A DNA stretch of 64,000 nt, taken from Ceratodon purpureus (taxonomy: Eukaryota; Streptophyta; Bryopsida; Pseudoditrichales; Ditrichaceae). Where the stretch lies: the NCBI GenBank assembly GCA_014871385.1, contig CM026425.1, positions 12,488,533 to 12,552,532 on the forward strand, given 5' to 3'. Numbering within the stretch: position 1 is the first letter of the stretch; the number at the start of each line of letters is the position of its first letter. The notes beneath the pieces are model-generated. The model worked only from the letters and a program-made list of their open reading frames with translations, did no database searches and was not told the origin of the DNA. This document shows, in pieces, positions 45,357-59,900 of the stretch. The position numbers and the translations under genes were made by a program.

Positions 45357-48300
45357 TCAGAGATACGCACCTTCTTTGTCATCATCGGAACTATCTTCTT
45401 CAGAGTCATCACACTCTAAGTCATCACCGGATTCATCTGATGCAAATTGAGATGATCCAATTTTGTCACGCTCTTCTCTACTGTTGACTGCTGCATCGAT
45501 CTTAGCAAGCGTTGTGGTGCTCAGTTGATACACAGACGTGGAGCCCTTCCGTTTGTGAGGAAGCAACTTCATGGCGAATTTAGTTGCCACCACTAAGTGG
45601 GAATAGATGCGAGCACTACCAGCAGCCCCATTAAAAAGGTAGGAGCTTCGACTTGTCCCCTACTGATGAAAATACAAGCCTTCCACTACCTCGTCATCCC
45701 TATCGAAGACTCCTCCCCAAGAATCAGTTGCGCCGTTCTCCTCCACGACGTACATTCTCCTTGTACATAAGAGCACAAAAAATTTAGCGCCACCAGCATG
45801 CGGATCCAGTGGGTCTGCATGAACCGCAAAGTGGTCACCCACATTCAAATCCGAAGCAAGGTCGTTGCTGTCCGGTTCAGATGGCCACAGCACATCTGGA
45901 TCCTCTTCTTCTTGTACAGCGTCTTTTGGTCGGAGTGGCTCCATAGTTCTCAGTGTCCAAGGATCAGAGTAAGCTCTATTGGGGCAAGTGTTTCCACTGT
46001 TCACTCTAGAAACACATCCCACGCAGAAACAAGAGTATTCCTTTGTCTCAAGGAGAACATTGTTAGATGCTGAAACACTTCTTACTGAATGGAAGTTGCG
46101 GCTACCACTCACCGTCTTACACCCCATTGATACCCTGCGGCTGACTTCTGTCTTTCCGATGAGGACGAAATTCCGCTTCACATCTCTTCGTGCACCCGCG
46201 TATGCAGCATGCGGTTGACTCATTGAAGATCTCAAGAACTGCACAACATCCTCTGCGTTGTGAAGGCGTGTGCTGTTAACTCGTAGCTGCTCCTTCCTGA
46301 GTCCTGACTTCAAACACGCCCCTGCCCCATCATGAGGCCCTTTCCCGTGACCACTGCCCCAATAGTGCCAATCCATTTGGCACCCGGCTGGGTTTACGTC
46401 AGTGGCGGTAAGTGAGGGGTACCTGAAAGATGCCACCGACAACAGTTAATTGTAAATAAAAATGAATATGAACTTCGTTAAAGAATCTTTGAGCTTAACG
46501 GTACTATACTCTGAATCATAGCATCGAGGATGAAGCACAACTACCATCAGCAGAGTTTCCGGTGATTATTATTGAGACTCACCATGGAAAATTAACGGAT
46601 CTGTACTACTAAAACCATATGACTAAAGCATAAAACAAAAAAGATAAAGAAGAAAGAGAAATCATAAAATCAAATGAGAAAACAACATTGTCAACACTGT
46701 AAAGACACTACCGCTTTGACGTCAGTGAAGCAACCTAAAAAATGAGAATTAAATACACAACGACCAGGGGCAGGTTTTAGTAAAAATGAGAATTAAAAGT
46801 TGGAGAATGAGAACAAAGAGTGAACCGAATGAACGATCTGAAATTGGATACAGATGAAATGAACTGACTCGACATGAAAGAGTAAAAATTGGAAAAATAA
46901 TAAGAATCCAAAGAAGAAACAAAATAAACCGAAACCAAACGTAAAAAAAAAAAAAAAACAAAATCATGAACTTCATACCTCGAGACGTGGAAGAAGGCTG
47001 TCGCTCCCTTAAACTGCGCGGCACAGCCGTCAGACCATACTATATGTCGGCTGGGTGCAGTACCCGCTGCATACACCATTTTCCAATGCAAACCCAAGCA
47101 GTATTGAACAAAGAGAGAGTCGTGCTTAGGATCGTCAGATATGTAGTAGTAGTACTCCGTAAGGTGCTTCTTGGATTTTGGATCAGTGACATCATAGTCC
47201 GGGTTGACACTGTACGTGATGTGAACCAGAATTGTCAACTGGAAATTGTACCAATGCTGTGACTGAACTTCATTCTGCCCCTTGAACGAGTAATTCTCTG
47301 CATAATCAATTAAACTCATTATCTCTCCAGCCTGCAGCCCTTCGATGCAAGCTCGGTACTGTGCATCCTGCCAGCGCGCTGTATGTTGGTGCCGAAGGAA
47401 AGGGGGGATTTTTGTCTTCACGAAGTCGAGGAATACCTTTGCAGTGGTTCGTTTATACTCCAAACGCAACACCTTCTTCGGATCTCCAGCTTTTGTCTTC
47501 CCAGCCTCTACCATCTCGAATCTCCTCCAATCTAACATTGCATCGTTTGTCGGATCCACCTCTCTCTCACACAAGGGAATTAATTTAAAGCCACAGTCTG
47601 GGCACTCTCCCTTCACGCACCGAAGATTGTGCCAGTCTGAGCCTAACTCCTTCGGGCACAGGCACTGCTCCCATAGGTGACTACTTCGCTTGTAGGTGTG
47701 AAATTTAGCCTGGCAAGCAACAGCCCCAGTTAGTTCCCCTCCGTCTCTTGCCCTACAGCACAAGTCTAGGCACCAACAGCTGCATGTGTCGACTCCTACG
47801 CCAAGGTGGAATTTCCCAGCTCTCATGTTGTTAAATCCCATCGTGATTTCCTCCATCTCTTGATGATACCTGCAGCAACAGGAGTTGAAGTCTCGGAGTC
47901 TCCTGATGTAGAAGGGTCTCAACTTCCTGAAAGATACAAAAGAAACCTTCAAGTGCCCGTGGTTGGCCTTAAAACTCGTGTAGAAATCAAGCTGCGTACA
48001 GAAAATGACACAGACGATAGATTAGTAACCGACTTTGGACGACTATATAGGAAAGGAAAGGAAAGGATCCCATCAAAAGGCCCAGAAACGGACTCCAATT
48101 ACCATGCATGATTCGAGTTTATTCCCAGGCATTCGGACCGGAAGGAAAGGAAAGGACTAATCAAAAGGCCCAAGAACAAACCGAAATTATCGAATTGAAC
48201 GGACATGAAAAAGGACAGGAAACGAGTAAAGAGCATATTAGGAATTGACTCACCTTGCATTCAATAAAGGATTGAACCTAAACTTCCGGAACGGACTCCT

Positions 48301-50186
48301 CCCAAAGACAGAAACGGACTGGCGTCACAGACAAGAACGGACTGAACCTTACAGAAACCATGCTGGACACTCAGGAAACTATGATGTCCAACAGTCCATA
48401 AAGGAAAGGATTAATATGAAAGGACTACGAAATTACCATACAAAACAACAACTCAAATTTAAGAACGGATAAAATCACGCAGGAATACAGGATGATATCA
48501 AAGAACCATACGTCCGTTGCATGTCCTGATGCAGGACCGCCAAGGAGCCCCAGGAACATCAAAAAGAATGAAATGACAGCCCCAGGAAAGCTTATCTCAA
48601 GCCGGAAAACAGGATTAATCAAAATCGGGGACTGAGTTCATTAAATGACCTCCTGATGTCAGAATGTGTTCCGGAGAAGTTGAATTCTGGCCAAAGCTAC
48701 ACAGGTAACAAGAGACGTCGCGGACGTCAGGAACATGACATCAGGAAAACAAAAGAGTTACAGAGTACAACTTCAATCAAGACTTAGCAAAACAGAAAAG
48801 GGACTCGAGAAGTCTTGACCTTAAATAATTCCTGTCAACAGTTAGAGAAATTCTACAGGGCAGTCATAGGAATACAAGATGACGTGGGTGCAGATGGGGA
48901 AACCTAACTGAGTGTAGGCAAGAAATCAGAGACTTGAAATATGGAAGGTGACACCTACCAGCATCAATGACAGAAAGACATCGCGATTCAGTGGACAACA
49001 TAAACCCCGGGCACATGACAAAGCAAACGACCAACAAACTGAAACCGGAAGCCTGAAACAGAATGCTCGACCCTAATTGCACAAATACCCTTTCTTCTTG
49101 CACTGACTCTATCTGTTGCGAACACCCTTAACCCCTGAAATAAATCAATTCATCCCGCTTTGAAATTAACAGACCTCAATCACCGGAGCAACTGGAAATA
49201 CTGTAAAAATAAAGGGAATGTTAGTCTGAAACCGAGAGTCATGCGCAACGTGCAAAGTAAAAATGAATATTTCCAAGAAAACCCAGAAAACTCCCGAGAG
49301 CTCCGCACCGAGGAATGAAAACTACGTAGTCCCGGTACACACTTTAGGAAAGAAAGTTCGCTGGACACAAACATCAACAGCAGTAGCAAGTCAAGATTTG
49401 CGAAAGAACCTGACTACTTTCCAGCCAATGGCCACCATGCGATACAAATCTGTTCACGCCAATTCTTTTACGCCGCACGTCCTTCTTGCTCGGGCTCACG
49501 CGAGTTTCGTCGCTCCAGAATGCCACCACCGTATCTACTACTACTTGCTGCAAAGCGTCGCTCCTCCTTCTTCGCGTTGTCATCGCCCATACCTCCCCCA
49601 TGACCCCTGCATTCAACTTTTCACGCCGAAGTACTCCTCGTCGCAGGGTTCTTCTGTTCATGCCAACGCACGTCGATGCAGCTTCCACGCAGTCCGCATC
49701 ATCCATCGAGATCACCGCGGCCTCCAAAACATTCCGTGCGATGCGGTGATCCTTCCCCTTTGCGAATTTTAATTTGGACCATGCACTTTGGAGACCATTA
49801 CACACCACCCTACATTGTTCATACTCCTTCCCTCTAAGTACACTTTCTGGCAACACGTGTCTCAAGAGCGGCGACGTTATAAACCTCTCCAAGACCGCTC
49901 TCTGAAACTCTACCCCCCTCCCCGAAGTCATCTCTTGAACCTTCGACGCCAACATACTAGAGCCGACGGCTACTGCTCGATCAAAACTCGAGTCAGCCGT
50001 CGATTCACTCGTCCCGCACTCAAATGCAACCTGCTGTTGAATGCATTCTTCCTCTGCGTTCTTCTTCAATCTCCTATTTCTCGCTCTAATCTTACTTGCT
50101 TTAGTTCTCGCTATCTCCACTCTCAATGCTTCCTTTCTCTGCTGTGCAACCTTACGCTTTGCGGTTGATGATCTTGCACTCCCCAT
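45357..50186 (-). pseudogene. DDE-type transposase gene of a second DNA transposon family (HGK...DG type), probably broken
   Basis: Exon 1 50186-49410 (MGSARSSTAKRK, Lys/Arg-rich coiled start, then TTRRRRSDALQQVVVDTVVAFW and SPSKKDV). One or more middle exons are unresolved. Core exon 47926-46979: RPFYIRRLRDFNSCCCRYH, Cys-rich cluster, LIDYAENYSFKGQNEVQS, then WSDGCAAQFKG. It is joined in phase to exon 46422-45660, with DWHYWGSGHGKGPHDGAGA. The acidic residues in DYAENY, SDG and HDGAG fit a DDE nuclease. The frame stops at 45660 but continues in the same frame with family-like sequence (RIYSHLVVATKFAMKLL...VYQLS) to 45357, so an in-frame stop interrupts the C-terminus. This transposase type, with an HGK..DG motif, occurs widely in eukaryotes as uncharacterised proteins. 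Unrelated to copies A and B. Confidence 0.65.
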
Positions 50187-51104
50187 CGCTTCAAACCTCA
50201 ACCGGAAACCCTCAGAAGAAGAAACGAACTGAAGCCGGAGAAGAACCGATCGCCATCAGCAGGAAAGTCGAGACGAGAGTGACGAAGTTTTCGCCCTTGG
50301 ATCCTTGCCCGCGCAGAGGAGACGGCCAGGATCCTTCATGCTCACTCCCCCGCGTGAGTCATTCATACGTCGACGTTTCATGATTAAACAGTTAGAGGCC
50401 ACGTCTAATCATCATAACAAACTATCCACGAGAATGACGGTTTTAGAGTGTTGTACCAAGACTGAAAACAAATGACAGAGTAATACCCCGCACGCATTTA
50501 GAAATTAACAGTATTAGAATACCGAGATTGTGGACATGAGACTCGCCAAACAGCAACAGTATGTAATCATTATGAACAGTATCCCTTTCAAATTAAGAAC
50601 TACAGCAAACGTACTTGGATCTCGTAAAGGAATGTCAATTAACTAAGTGATTAAATACTGAAATCCGTCGTTTATAAATTTAAAAACACCTCCAGACATT
50701 GAAGAGAAGGTATAAATTAATACTGATCACAAGAGAGAGGGCACAGTGGTTTTTCAAATAAAAAAGAAGATCATTCAAAGGCTGAACAGGACACGAATTA
50801 TTGGAATTTGTTAGTTTGCTAATTATATTTATTAGTAATTGGTCTTTGACACCTTTAGAAAAAAATATTGTTTAAACTATGAAGGTTAAAAAATGGTGCA
50901 CAAAGGATTGTAAGGTCTTAAAAATTAAAAAATTAAAAATTAGACGCTCAGACCAGCATGAATTATTTGCATTCATTGGTAGAGCTTCTTATTAAATTTG
51001 AATGAGGACTTGAACAACCAAAATCACAAACGTTTCTTTTAAAAATAAATAAGGGTGAATGAATAAGTGGTATGGTTATTTAATTCATCAAAAAATTAAA
51101 AAAG

Positions 51105-51106
<2 letters not shown>

Positions 51107-51172
<66 letters not shown>
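51107..51172. repeat. (TA)n microsatellite
   Basis: Uninterrupted TA dinucleotides for about 66 bp. Confidence 0.95.
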
Positions 51173-51175
<3 letters not shown>

Positions 51176-51390
51176 AACGCAATTGTTAATGTCTCCTTTT
51201 GAAAAAAAAAAAAAAAAAAGAAAAAAATGTGAATGAATAAGTAGTAAGGTTATAAAATGTGCAAAAACAAATCTTTGCAATACCGAATCAGAAAAGTCTC
51301 TTTTAAAAGTAAAAAAAGCGTGAATAAATAAGTGGTATGGTTTTACAATTCAACAAAAGAAATGAGAAAAAAAAAAACAAAAACATATAC

Positions 51391-51562
<172 letters not shown>

Positions 51563-51989
51563 GTATATATATTATTCTATTTTTCAAACCGAATTGTTGA
51601 GGCCTCTTTTTTAAAAATGAAAAAAAAAAAAAAAAAAAAAAAAACGTGAACGAATAAGTAATACGTTCATAAAATGTGCAAAAACAAATTATTGAAAAAT
51701 CAAATCAATTGTCTCTTCTCAGAAAAGTAACAGAGTGGTTGAATGAACAAATGGTGTGGTTAGAAAATTTAGGAGAAAAAAAATCACATGAAGAAGAGAA
51801 ACGCATTAATCAAAGAATTGAGCATGAAATTTGTAAGACAGACAATGAATTATAAGTTCCTTCATCTCAGAATAAATAGTATACAGGGGTCCTTTAAATT
51901 TCAACACTGCAATTGATTTCGTTTATCACTAAAAATACTGCATTATTCACGAAATGGATAACATACACTATTTAGCATGGAACTGAAAA

Positions 51990-52170
51990 ATGAAAACGCA
52001 CTCCCTTGAAACCCTGCTGATTCCCTAGAAACCCTTCCCATTCCTCTCGTAACCCTTCAGAAACCTAGAAACCCTGGAATATTCCCTGTAAACCCTACAG
52101 ATTCCCATAAAACCCTACCCATTGATACCCAAATCGAGTCCCCAATTGATACCCTCGAGTACCCACTGAT
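51990..52170. repeat. Irregular AAACCCT-rich block
   Basis: GAAACCCT, GAAACCCTT, GTAACCCTT, GAAACCCTGG, GTAAACCCTAC and AAAACCCTACCC occur every 15-25 bp, separated by GATTCCC-like strings. It resembles a decayed interstitial plant-type telomere (TTTAGGG)n repeat or a telo-box cluster. Confidence 0.45.
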
Positions 52171-53905
52171 ACGGACTCAAGACGTTCAGTTCAGTTGATA
52201 CGCATTACCCTGGCTGCAGCAGTCATGTATGATGCCCGACTATGTAGTTGATACCATTGATCAATGCAAGGACACCACTCCCCCTTTTAATTCATCATTC
52301 CCTCCATCACTCCTTCCCGCCCACCATCACTCCTCCCACCATTCCTTCCATCATCATTACCTCCATTCTTTCTTTTCCCCCCCCTTTTCTTCTTTTACTT
52401 ATTATCTAGTCCAACTCACCACCACAATCATAGCACATCTAAGCATTGTGACACCAAACCACAATTCCGTGACTCACCATTCCTTTGAATGTCCTTTCCG
52501 GATCCTTACATCAACAAAGACTACGTATATCATTTCAAAGATTTTTTTCGAATTTTGATGCATTGGGCATCTTTGTATGGTTCTTCTAATCATATTATCC
52601 ATAAACCTTCTAGTAAATAAAACAAAATTCTATAAGTTTGAGCACGTTTAAAAAACCAACCAAAATTGAACTTTTGAATATCCACTATTTTTATGGGAAG
52701 AGATATTTCTTTACACCAATACTAAACCCTAAAATTGCACAAAAATGTGCACTTATAGTTAAAATTTTGGATTCAACGAATACATTTTCAATGTCCGGAT
52801 GATTCCTTTTCTTACTTTTTGGGGTTGAAGACAGATTCCGGTTGTTCTTACGAAAGGATACATCCGGACACCGAATATTGGTCAAAAGAAGTTAGAATAA
52901 ATTTCTATGTTGATATGTAGGGTGTGTGGTTCACTATTTGGATTACATATATGGTAAGGGGCTATGCTAAAACCGTGGGGGCAAGGGAATCAAGGGGGGG
53001 GTGTCTGAAAATTGTGCCGAGACAGTCCTTTGAGATACCCATACCATGCCAGTGCCTAGTACTACGAGCATTTTTAGAAGCCACTCCCATTGGTTAGCTT
53101 TTTTTCTTCCAGAACCGTGAAATTTCTAATTTGGACCCCCCTAAGGCTATTTTTGGTAAATTTTATTTCAAAAATGGAGCCTGCGGCCCTAAATTACCCC
53201 AAGAGGACTCCGTTAGGAATTTTAATATAAAAAACCAAAAAGTAAGGGCTCATCAACCCTGCCCCTCTGAAAAACGCGCATAGCACTACATTACAGTGAT
53301 CCATGTTTAAGGTAACATCACTTATTTTCGTACATTTAAGGAATTTACTATAGTTGTAGAGGTGGAATGAGTGGCTTACTATTTTTCAGTGATTAACAAT
53401 AAGAAATAACAAAGTTTCCACATTTTTAGGATATTTATAAGCACTTACAATAATATCTACAAATTTTAGAAGTGACCAATACAGGTTGACCTCTAGCCCG
53501 ACACCCTTCTGCATGTACGCATGGGATACATTATAGGTAATTATAGGGTGATCAAATCTCCACTGGGGATCAGATTTTTGGGGATCCTGATCAGACTTTC
53601 GCCCGACTCCGATACAAAAGACTACAGTTGACCAGAAAAAGAGATTTATAAGGGACAGTATATATCCAAGACATCCAATGATACATTAGCGTGATAACAT
53701 AGAGTCACACTAATTACAAGGATACAGAGATAGTCTAGTTGACCAATTTTTATCACGATGGAATGTCCTTTCTTGTTCCGCAGCCAAAAAATAAAAAAGA
53801 AATTGCAAGCACTACATAAAACTCCGTGAGTTACCATAAGGAATGGCATTTGGCCTTTCTGTAGGTCTGGCCCTCAGTACCGTGCAAGCTGTCCATGTGC
53901 AACAT

Positions 53906-56900
53906 CTATCCACCGAGGCCCAGAACTTTCTGTGCTAGGTCTTCAAAACCAATCACACCGTAGCTCCTCAACGTTAGGAGCTTCTCCTTGGGATAAGGAT
54001 TCAAGCAGGCAAAATACACATCCTCGATTTTGCACTTAAGGTGCTGGGCAGCTGTCTCCCTCTGCTTGTCGAAATAAGCAGCGTTGTACGTTTTTGCAGT
54101 GCTATTTGTAAATTTCTTATCCACTTTGTTGAACACAACTGAAATCTTTGACTCTTCACCATGTGGCACAAGGTCTGCCTTCATCTTCTCGTACATCAGC
54201 CTCTGAGGCTCCTTAATCTTGTCCTGTACATACAAGATTTCATATACGACCATGAAAATATTACTTGTTAGTCGTCTAACATCATGGTAACAACAAAATA
54301 TATCAAGATCTTGATTATTCACGTCACTAGGCGTGCAGAACTCATGTCACTGTAGCACAATCTCAACGCATCCTCCTCCTGCCAATGTTTCAACTTCTGA
54401 AGTAATCACAGGGCAATGCTTAATCTCTCCTCTCCCCTAAGTAAACACTACCGAGATTTATAATCATCCTAGAATTCACAAGTCAAATGGGTGCATAGTT
54501 GTCGGACAAAAGGACAGAGGGACTAGAAAACGACCACAGTGTGTGGCCATGTCGTCGTTGAAGGATGAACACGTTGATCCTAAGATCGAAGAGAGAGACT
54601 GAATAATTCAAAAGCAAGAAAATTAAACCATAAGAACAATTGTAGACAAGCACCTCCCTAGCTCTAGCATGGCTCAAGAAGTCTCAGGCTATAGTTAGAG
54701 TCGATGACCTTGGCTACTTTTGAATTACCTAATCCATCCACTGTGATGACACACTTGTGAATGGGGACTACTTATGTAAATATATCCAACCAGAGGCTTT
54801 CACAAATTTCAAAATAGCTTTGCAATCCATAAACAAAACTTATCCTAAACCAGCTGATGCAATTCATGTATTTCTCACCCAAGGGCAATACGAGTAGATG
54901 AACAGTACCTTGAAATCAAGCATAAGGATGCAGGAACTAGGAAGAGCTGCGAACTGGGTCCACGCATCTGCATACGCCTCCGTCCCATTGCCGCCAGGAA
55001 AATCCACAATCCACAGCTTGTCCTTCAGCTTGTATGGTCTCACAACTGTTGTGTGACACTCACGGGTAATTCCCACTTTGGGAAGGGCTTTTTGGAGATC
55101 ATCGTCGTCTTTCTGTCCATATTGTTCAATCGCTTTCTGAAAAACACAGAGAAATCTGTGAAATACGTGCAAAAAAGATAACTACAAAGTACAAACTTTC
55201 CAATTAAATTGACCAGAACTTCGGTGAAATTCGCTGACATTGCTTCATTCAAGTACGGAGTGAGTATCACCCAAGTATTATGTGGTTATCACCTAACCAT
55301 TACATGGTGATGGCTTCACAAAAAAAATGTGTGGACTACTCTCCTTTTTGAATCAATTATATGCGAAAGCGACCTTGTAGTAATATCTGGAAATGAAAGT
55401 ATCTTACCTTGATGAAGGTTGACTTTCCAGCATCCTCCGCTCCAACAATACCCACAAATTTAGACGAACTCAAATGTCCTCTGTATGCGCGAAGAGTCTT
55501 CGTCACTATTTCAATCCTCCTCAGCAAGCCTTTCTTCGTCTCTGGGGTTGCCCTTTGAAATACCTTTGACTTAAGCACTATTGCCCTTTCACTGGATCCG
55601 TGAAGGGTTTTTGTCATCAATTCCGTGAAGCTCTCACTGCGTTCAACTGAAATTGTGCAGTTTAGTTAGACTATTAAAATCATACGTTCCTGCCTGGCAT
55701 AAACTCAGTAGTCACAAAATTCACAACTATACGAATGGAAATTGAAATCCAAATTAAAAACATAGCACATGGCAATTAGAAATTGCATTCTGTCCTGTTT
55801 AGCTTCTAAGCGGAAATCAATGTTGTTTCGGGAGAACAACAGGATAAGTTGATCACGAAATGCAAATAGGAACGAAACAACATTCTGCTTTTGCTACTTG
55901 TTCTGATTCGTCCTCATCTCGCGTTACTTTTCTTGAAAAGCAAAATAACAGTTCTTGCAGTATCATTAGGGGTTAGTTACAACATTCTCTATAAAGATTC
56001 AGGATGTGACTTCATCCAAGTGTAAGTGAAAATTTTAATTAGGATAACACTAGCTCACTCTGGAGAATGTAAGACCGTGTCTCATGTGCGAAACTCGTCT
56101 CACCATTTGCGAATGTCACTCTTCACCTCCCAAGATGAAGAGAGGAGTGTTACAACGAGAATGGGAATCCGATTTTCCACATGACACCTGGGCCTAAATT
56201 CTGCAACTTAGTGAAAGAATGTAACGCAAAGTACTTCGACCTCGATCTAACGAGATTCTCAAATCTTAAAGAAACCCCATAATCGTTTCGGCTGCGACGT
56301 TCGATGCTGTTTCTTGCTTGAATTAGACTGTTGTCAATATATCAAAATCTACAACAAGGAAATTGTACCCAAGTCAGTAAATATCACCTTCCGCTAGAAG
56401 CAACGATTCCAATTCTGCCTCTGTCGCATTTTCATAATCCTTTTCGGAGGAACTCTGTCCCTTTCCTGACCAAAGAGATGCCTCACGAATCGCAAGCTTT
56501 AACACTTCCGGATAATCGGGTACACTAATTCCATCCTTGTCAAAGAAAGCTCCAACTACACCTGTTGATAAACCACCTAGTAAACCAGTACCACAAACCA
56601 TGGCGGCAGTCCCAGCGGAAGCACCACCTGCTAGAAAATAGAATCCCACAACAGGCAGCGCTATCCCAGATAGTCCCGCCAAGAGCAAACCTCCTCCTAT
56701 CAACAAGTCTGTATATTGAAAAGAGTCATCAAACCGTATACGATAACTGCAAAAGTACAAACAAAGAAATTCGGTGGTCAATATAGGCCACAACTCATAC
56801 AATGATAAATCAGTGAAACTCTAACACAAGTCATCGAGGGTCAACACTCACAATTTCAGTCAGCCACTAACTGTTCTATCACTATATTCCTGTGATGGAA

Positions 56901-59900
56901 ACCGAATTGATGAGCATATGACTACGAAGATTTATGTCAAGTAAATATACACCGCCTTAACAAACGATTAAAATTCGACCAATCACACAAGTTGCGTGCA
57001 TTCCGAAACGAGTTCAATCTAACTAAGTATACACTTACAATGATGTTAAGAATTTCACCACATCGTCAGCCAAAGCTAGAGTTTCTTGAATCTTCTTAGC
57101 ACGATCCTCCCGGCTGCCATCGCTAAGTGATATCTTCTCAAACATTGATAAGAATTTCTTGTCACCAAGATCTGGTACACCTGAGACACGTCACTGTCCT
57201 ATTAATGCACAAAAGTAGACCAAGTCTTTGAAACAGCCTGGGCAAAAGTTGAACTAGACCCTAGTAAGTGACTAGAAATAAAAATCACGTTATAATCTTA
57301 GTGTAAATGTAATACTTCAAGTGTCCAAGACTATCTTCCTTCGGCATGCGATAAAGTGATTAGCTGCAGTAAAGAAACAGTATAAGATCTTCTAGTGGAA
57401 CTTATAAATAAAGATAAATATAACCAAGAAAAAATACCTGTTTAATCCTGTTAGCTGTTCACCTTCATACAACACATGATTCATAATTTTCATACGATAG
57501 TTCGGCTCCCTAAGTAAAAACGAAATCGTGTCCAATTATGATGACGTGAGCAAATCGAAATTAATCTAAATACAACACAGTCAAGATCAAGTACATCGTA
57601 GGACTTAGTAGATTCGCCTTTCAAAGCAGAAAGCTCACATTGTACAATACTGTCCAAGTATTTAAGCAGCTCTGAGTCTTTCCCTTCAAGATGGCACAAG
57701 GGTGGTGTCGCCAAGATTGTTAAAGTTTGCACAATTTTGCATAGTAATCTCCTGACTGCTGTGCTTGATCCATCCAAGTGCATTCCCTATGGAAGGGACA
57801 AATGAAGAGGTTAATACCCAAACAAGATATTATACGTAGTTACAGCTTCGTCCAGGCAAATATTAAACGTCTACCCACGAGTTCAAACCTACGTTACAAG
57901 TCAAAGTATCTAATCTTACTGGTCCTGGAGGGATCAAGATTGATCGGACTATAATGACAACTAACCTCTAACTTTAAGTGGTGAGTAGCTCCACCAAAGG
58001 CTGTAGAAACGGTGATCAGAGAACCCGAGTCACCCTCCCGCTCAGGATCAATGACTATTATCCGAGTGTCGGTCTGGAGCTTAATATGGCAAGGATGAAT
58101 TGCATCCACAATGACAGGTCCACGTAGGAACAAAAGATACTTTCCGGTGATCGTGATATATTTCTCTGTGTCCGAGGTGGTTCTAAACACAGAATTGACC
58201 TACACATCAAAAGAAATGTACCTCTCATCAAATACACAATAAGCACCGTAAAAGCAAGTAGGTTATGTAAAAAGGACATCTGGACATCTGAACAATCAGA
58301 TCAAATTAAGTCACAAGTCAGGTCAGATTCTGTAAGCCATCACTCAGCCAATATAAATCGCCTCAAGTTCCATTCCATGGCAATCGAGTCTCAAGAAGTG
58401 CACAAATTATGTGTTAATGAATACCTTAGTACAATCCAAGATGCGAGCAATTAGAACTTCTTGACTTGACAACATGCATACATAACACAGCACTGCCTGA
58501 ATCTTGGAACTCTCTAAGTGGAATATCGTGAACTAGACATAGGGCTGTAAAAATGACTATGTTAGGTAGAAATATAGAAATCACTGGGCATGATATCAAT
58601 AGGAACTTCACCGTAATAACTTAGTTGAGAGAATGAAGGTCGTAATACACTTACGACAGGTTCTGGGGTAGTGACGTTTAGTTCCAATGGTTTCGACCTT
58701 TGCTCTAGACCCATCGTGGGATCAAAAAGAGACAGATCAGTATTAAGTGCTCTCGTGTAACCACCCCTAAATTCTTCTTGGCTCCATGGTTTGCTGCTTG
58801 GCTTTAAGGTGGAACGCGTCTGCTCCGATCCTTTCAATAGATAAATGTTCTTACTCAAGCGACGAGAATCTGGTTGCTTTTTCGTTTTCGAACCAGGGCG
58901 ACCACCTCCCACGTTAACGGGGTCCAGTACATATTTCGGTGACGGACCTTCAACCATCGAGGTTCTCTCATGCCCTCTGCTTGGTTGGGACGCAGAACGA
59001 TCGCTCGCAAGATAGGTAACCACTTCCTTGTCGTGCAAAGCCTGTCCACCTGTACTTTGATCCCTAGACCCCTGATCAACACTGCGGTTATCAGGTCGTA
59101 AACTAGAGTAAACAGCAGGGTCATCATCGTGAGCGAAATCAAAGAAACAAGTCTTTATATTGTTGTGAAGCTTGTCGAAAAAGGTGTTAATTTCAACGCC
59201 GTACATCTCGTGGAACATGTAAGGCGCTCCAAACGCAACCGAGATCATACTTTCCTTGGAGAAGTTTTCACCGCCCTGCACGTGACATAAGATACAATGA
59301 ACAAAAATTAAATTATTTACGTCGGATATGGATATAATGCAGTGAAACTGTAAAGAACGATCCAAATGGCAACTGATCCAAGTCTATCTACATGGAGCCA
59401 CAAAAGCTACAGTAACATATTCAGACAACAGAGATGCAGTCAGAAGCACATAACCTAGAAACACGAAGCAGGGAACACCTGAGAGCATGTAAAAACGATG
59501 TGAACATCCGTAAATAAATGATGGGCAAGCGATAATACAGTTCCACGGCATATACTACAGACAAAGAATTCCACGAACTTAACCAAACGGTACCAAACTA
59601 AAAGACTTACCACTTCGAAAAGAGACGACAGATCCTTCCAGTAACGCAGCACTATCAGGTGCGCCAGGGACCCTCCCAACCGATGCCCACAGAATATGAC
59701 CCGCTTACATGTGCTCATCACATCCAAGAGCATTCTCGAATCGGATCCCACGAATTCATTTGCGAGTGTCGACAATCGCCCGTGCCGACTCGGCGAAATC
59801 CCAGAATCCCCGACAGTGTCATAAAAATCTGAGGAGCCACGGAAAGCAATAAATGTGGTTTCGTAGGACTTGGCAACAAGAAACTTCAACCGATTTACTG

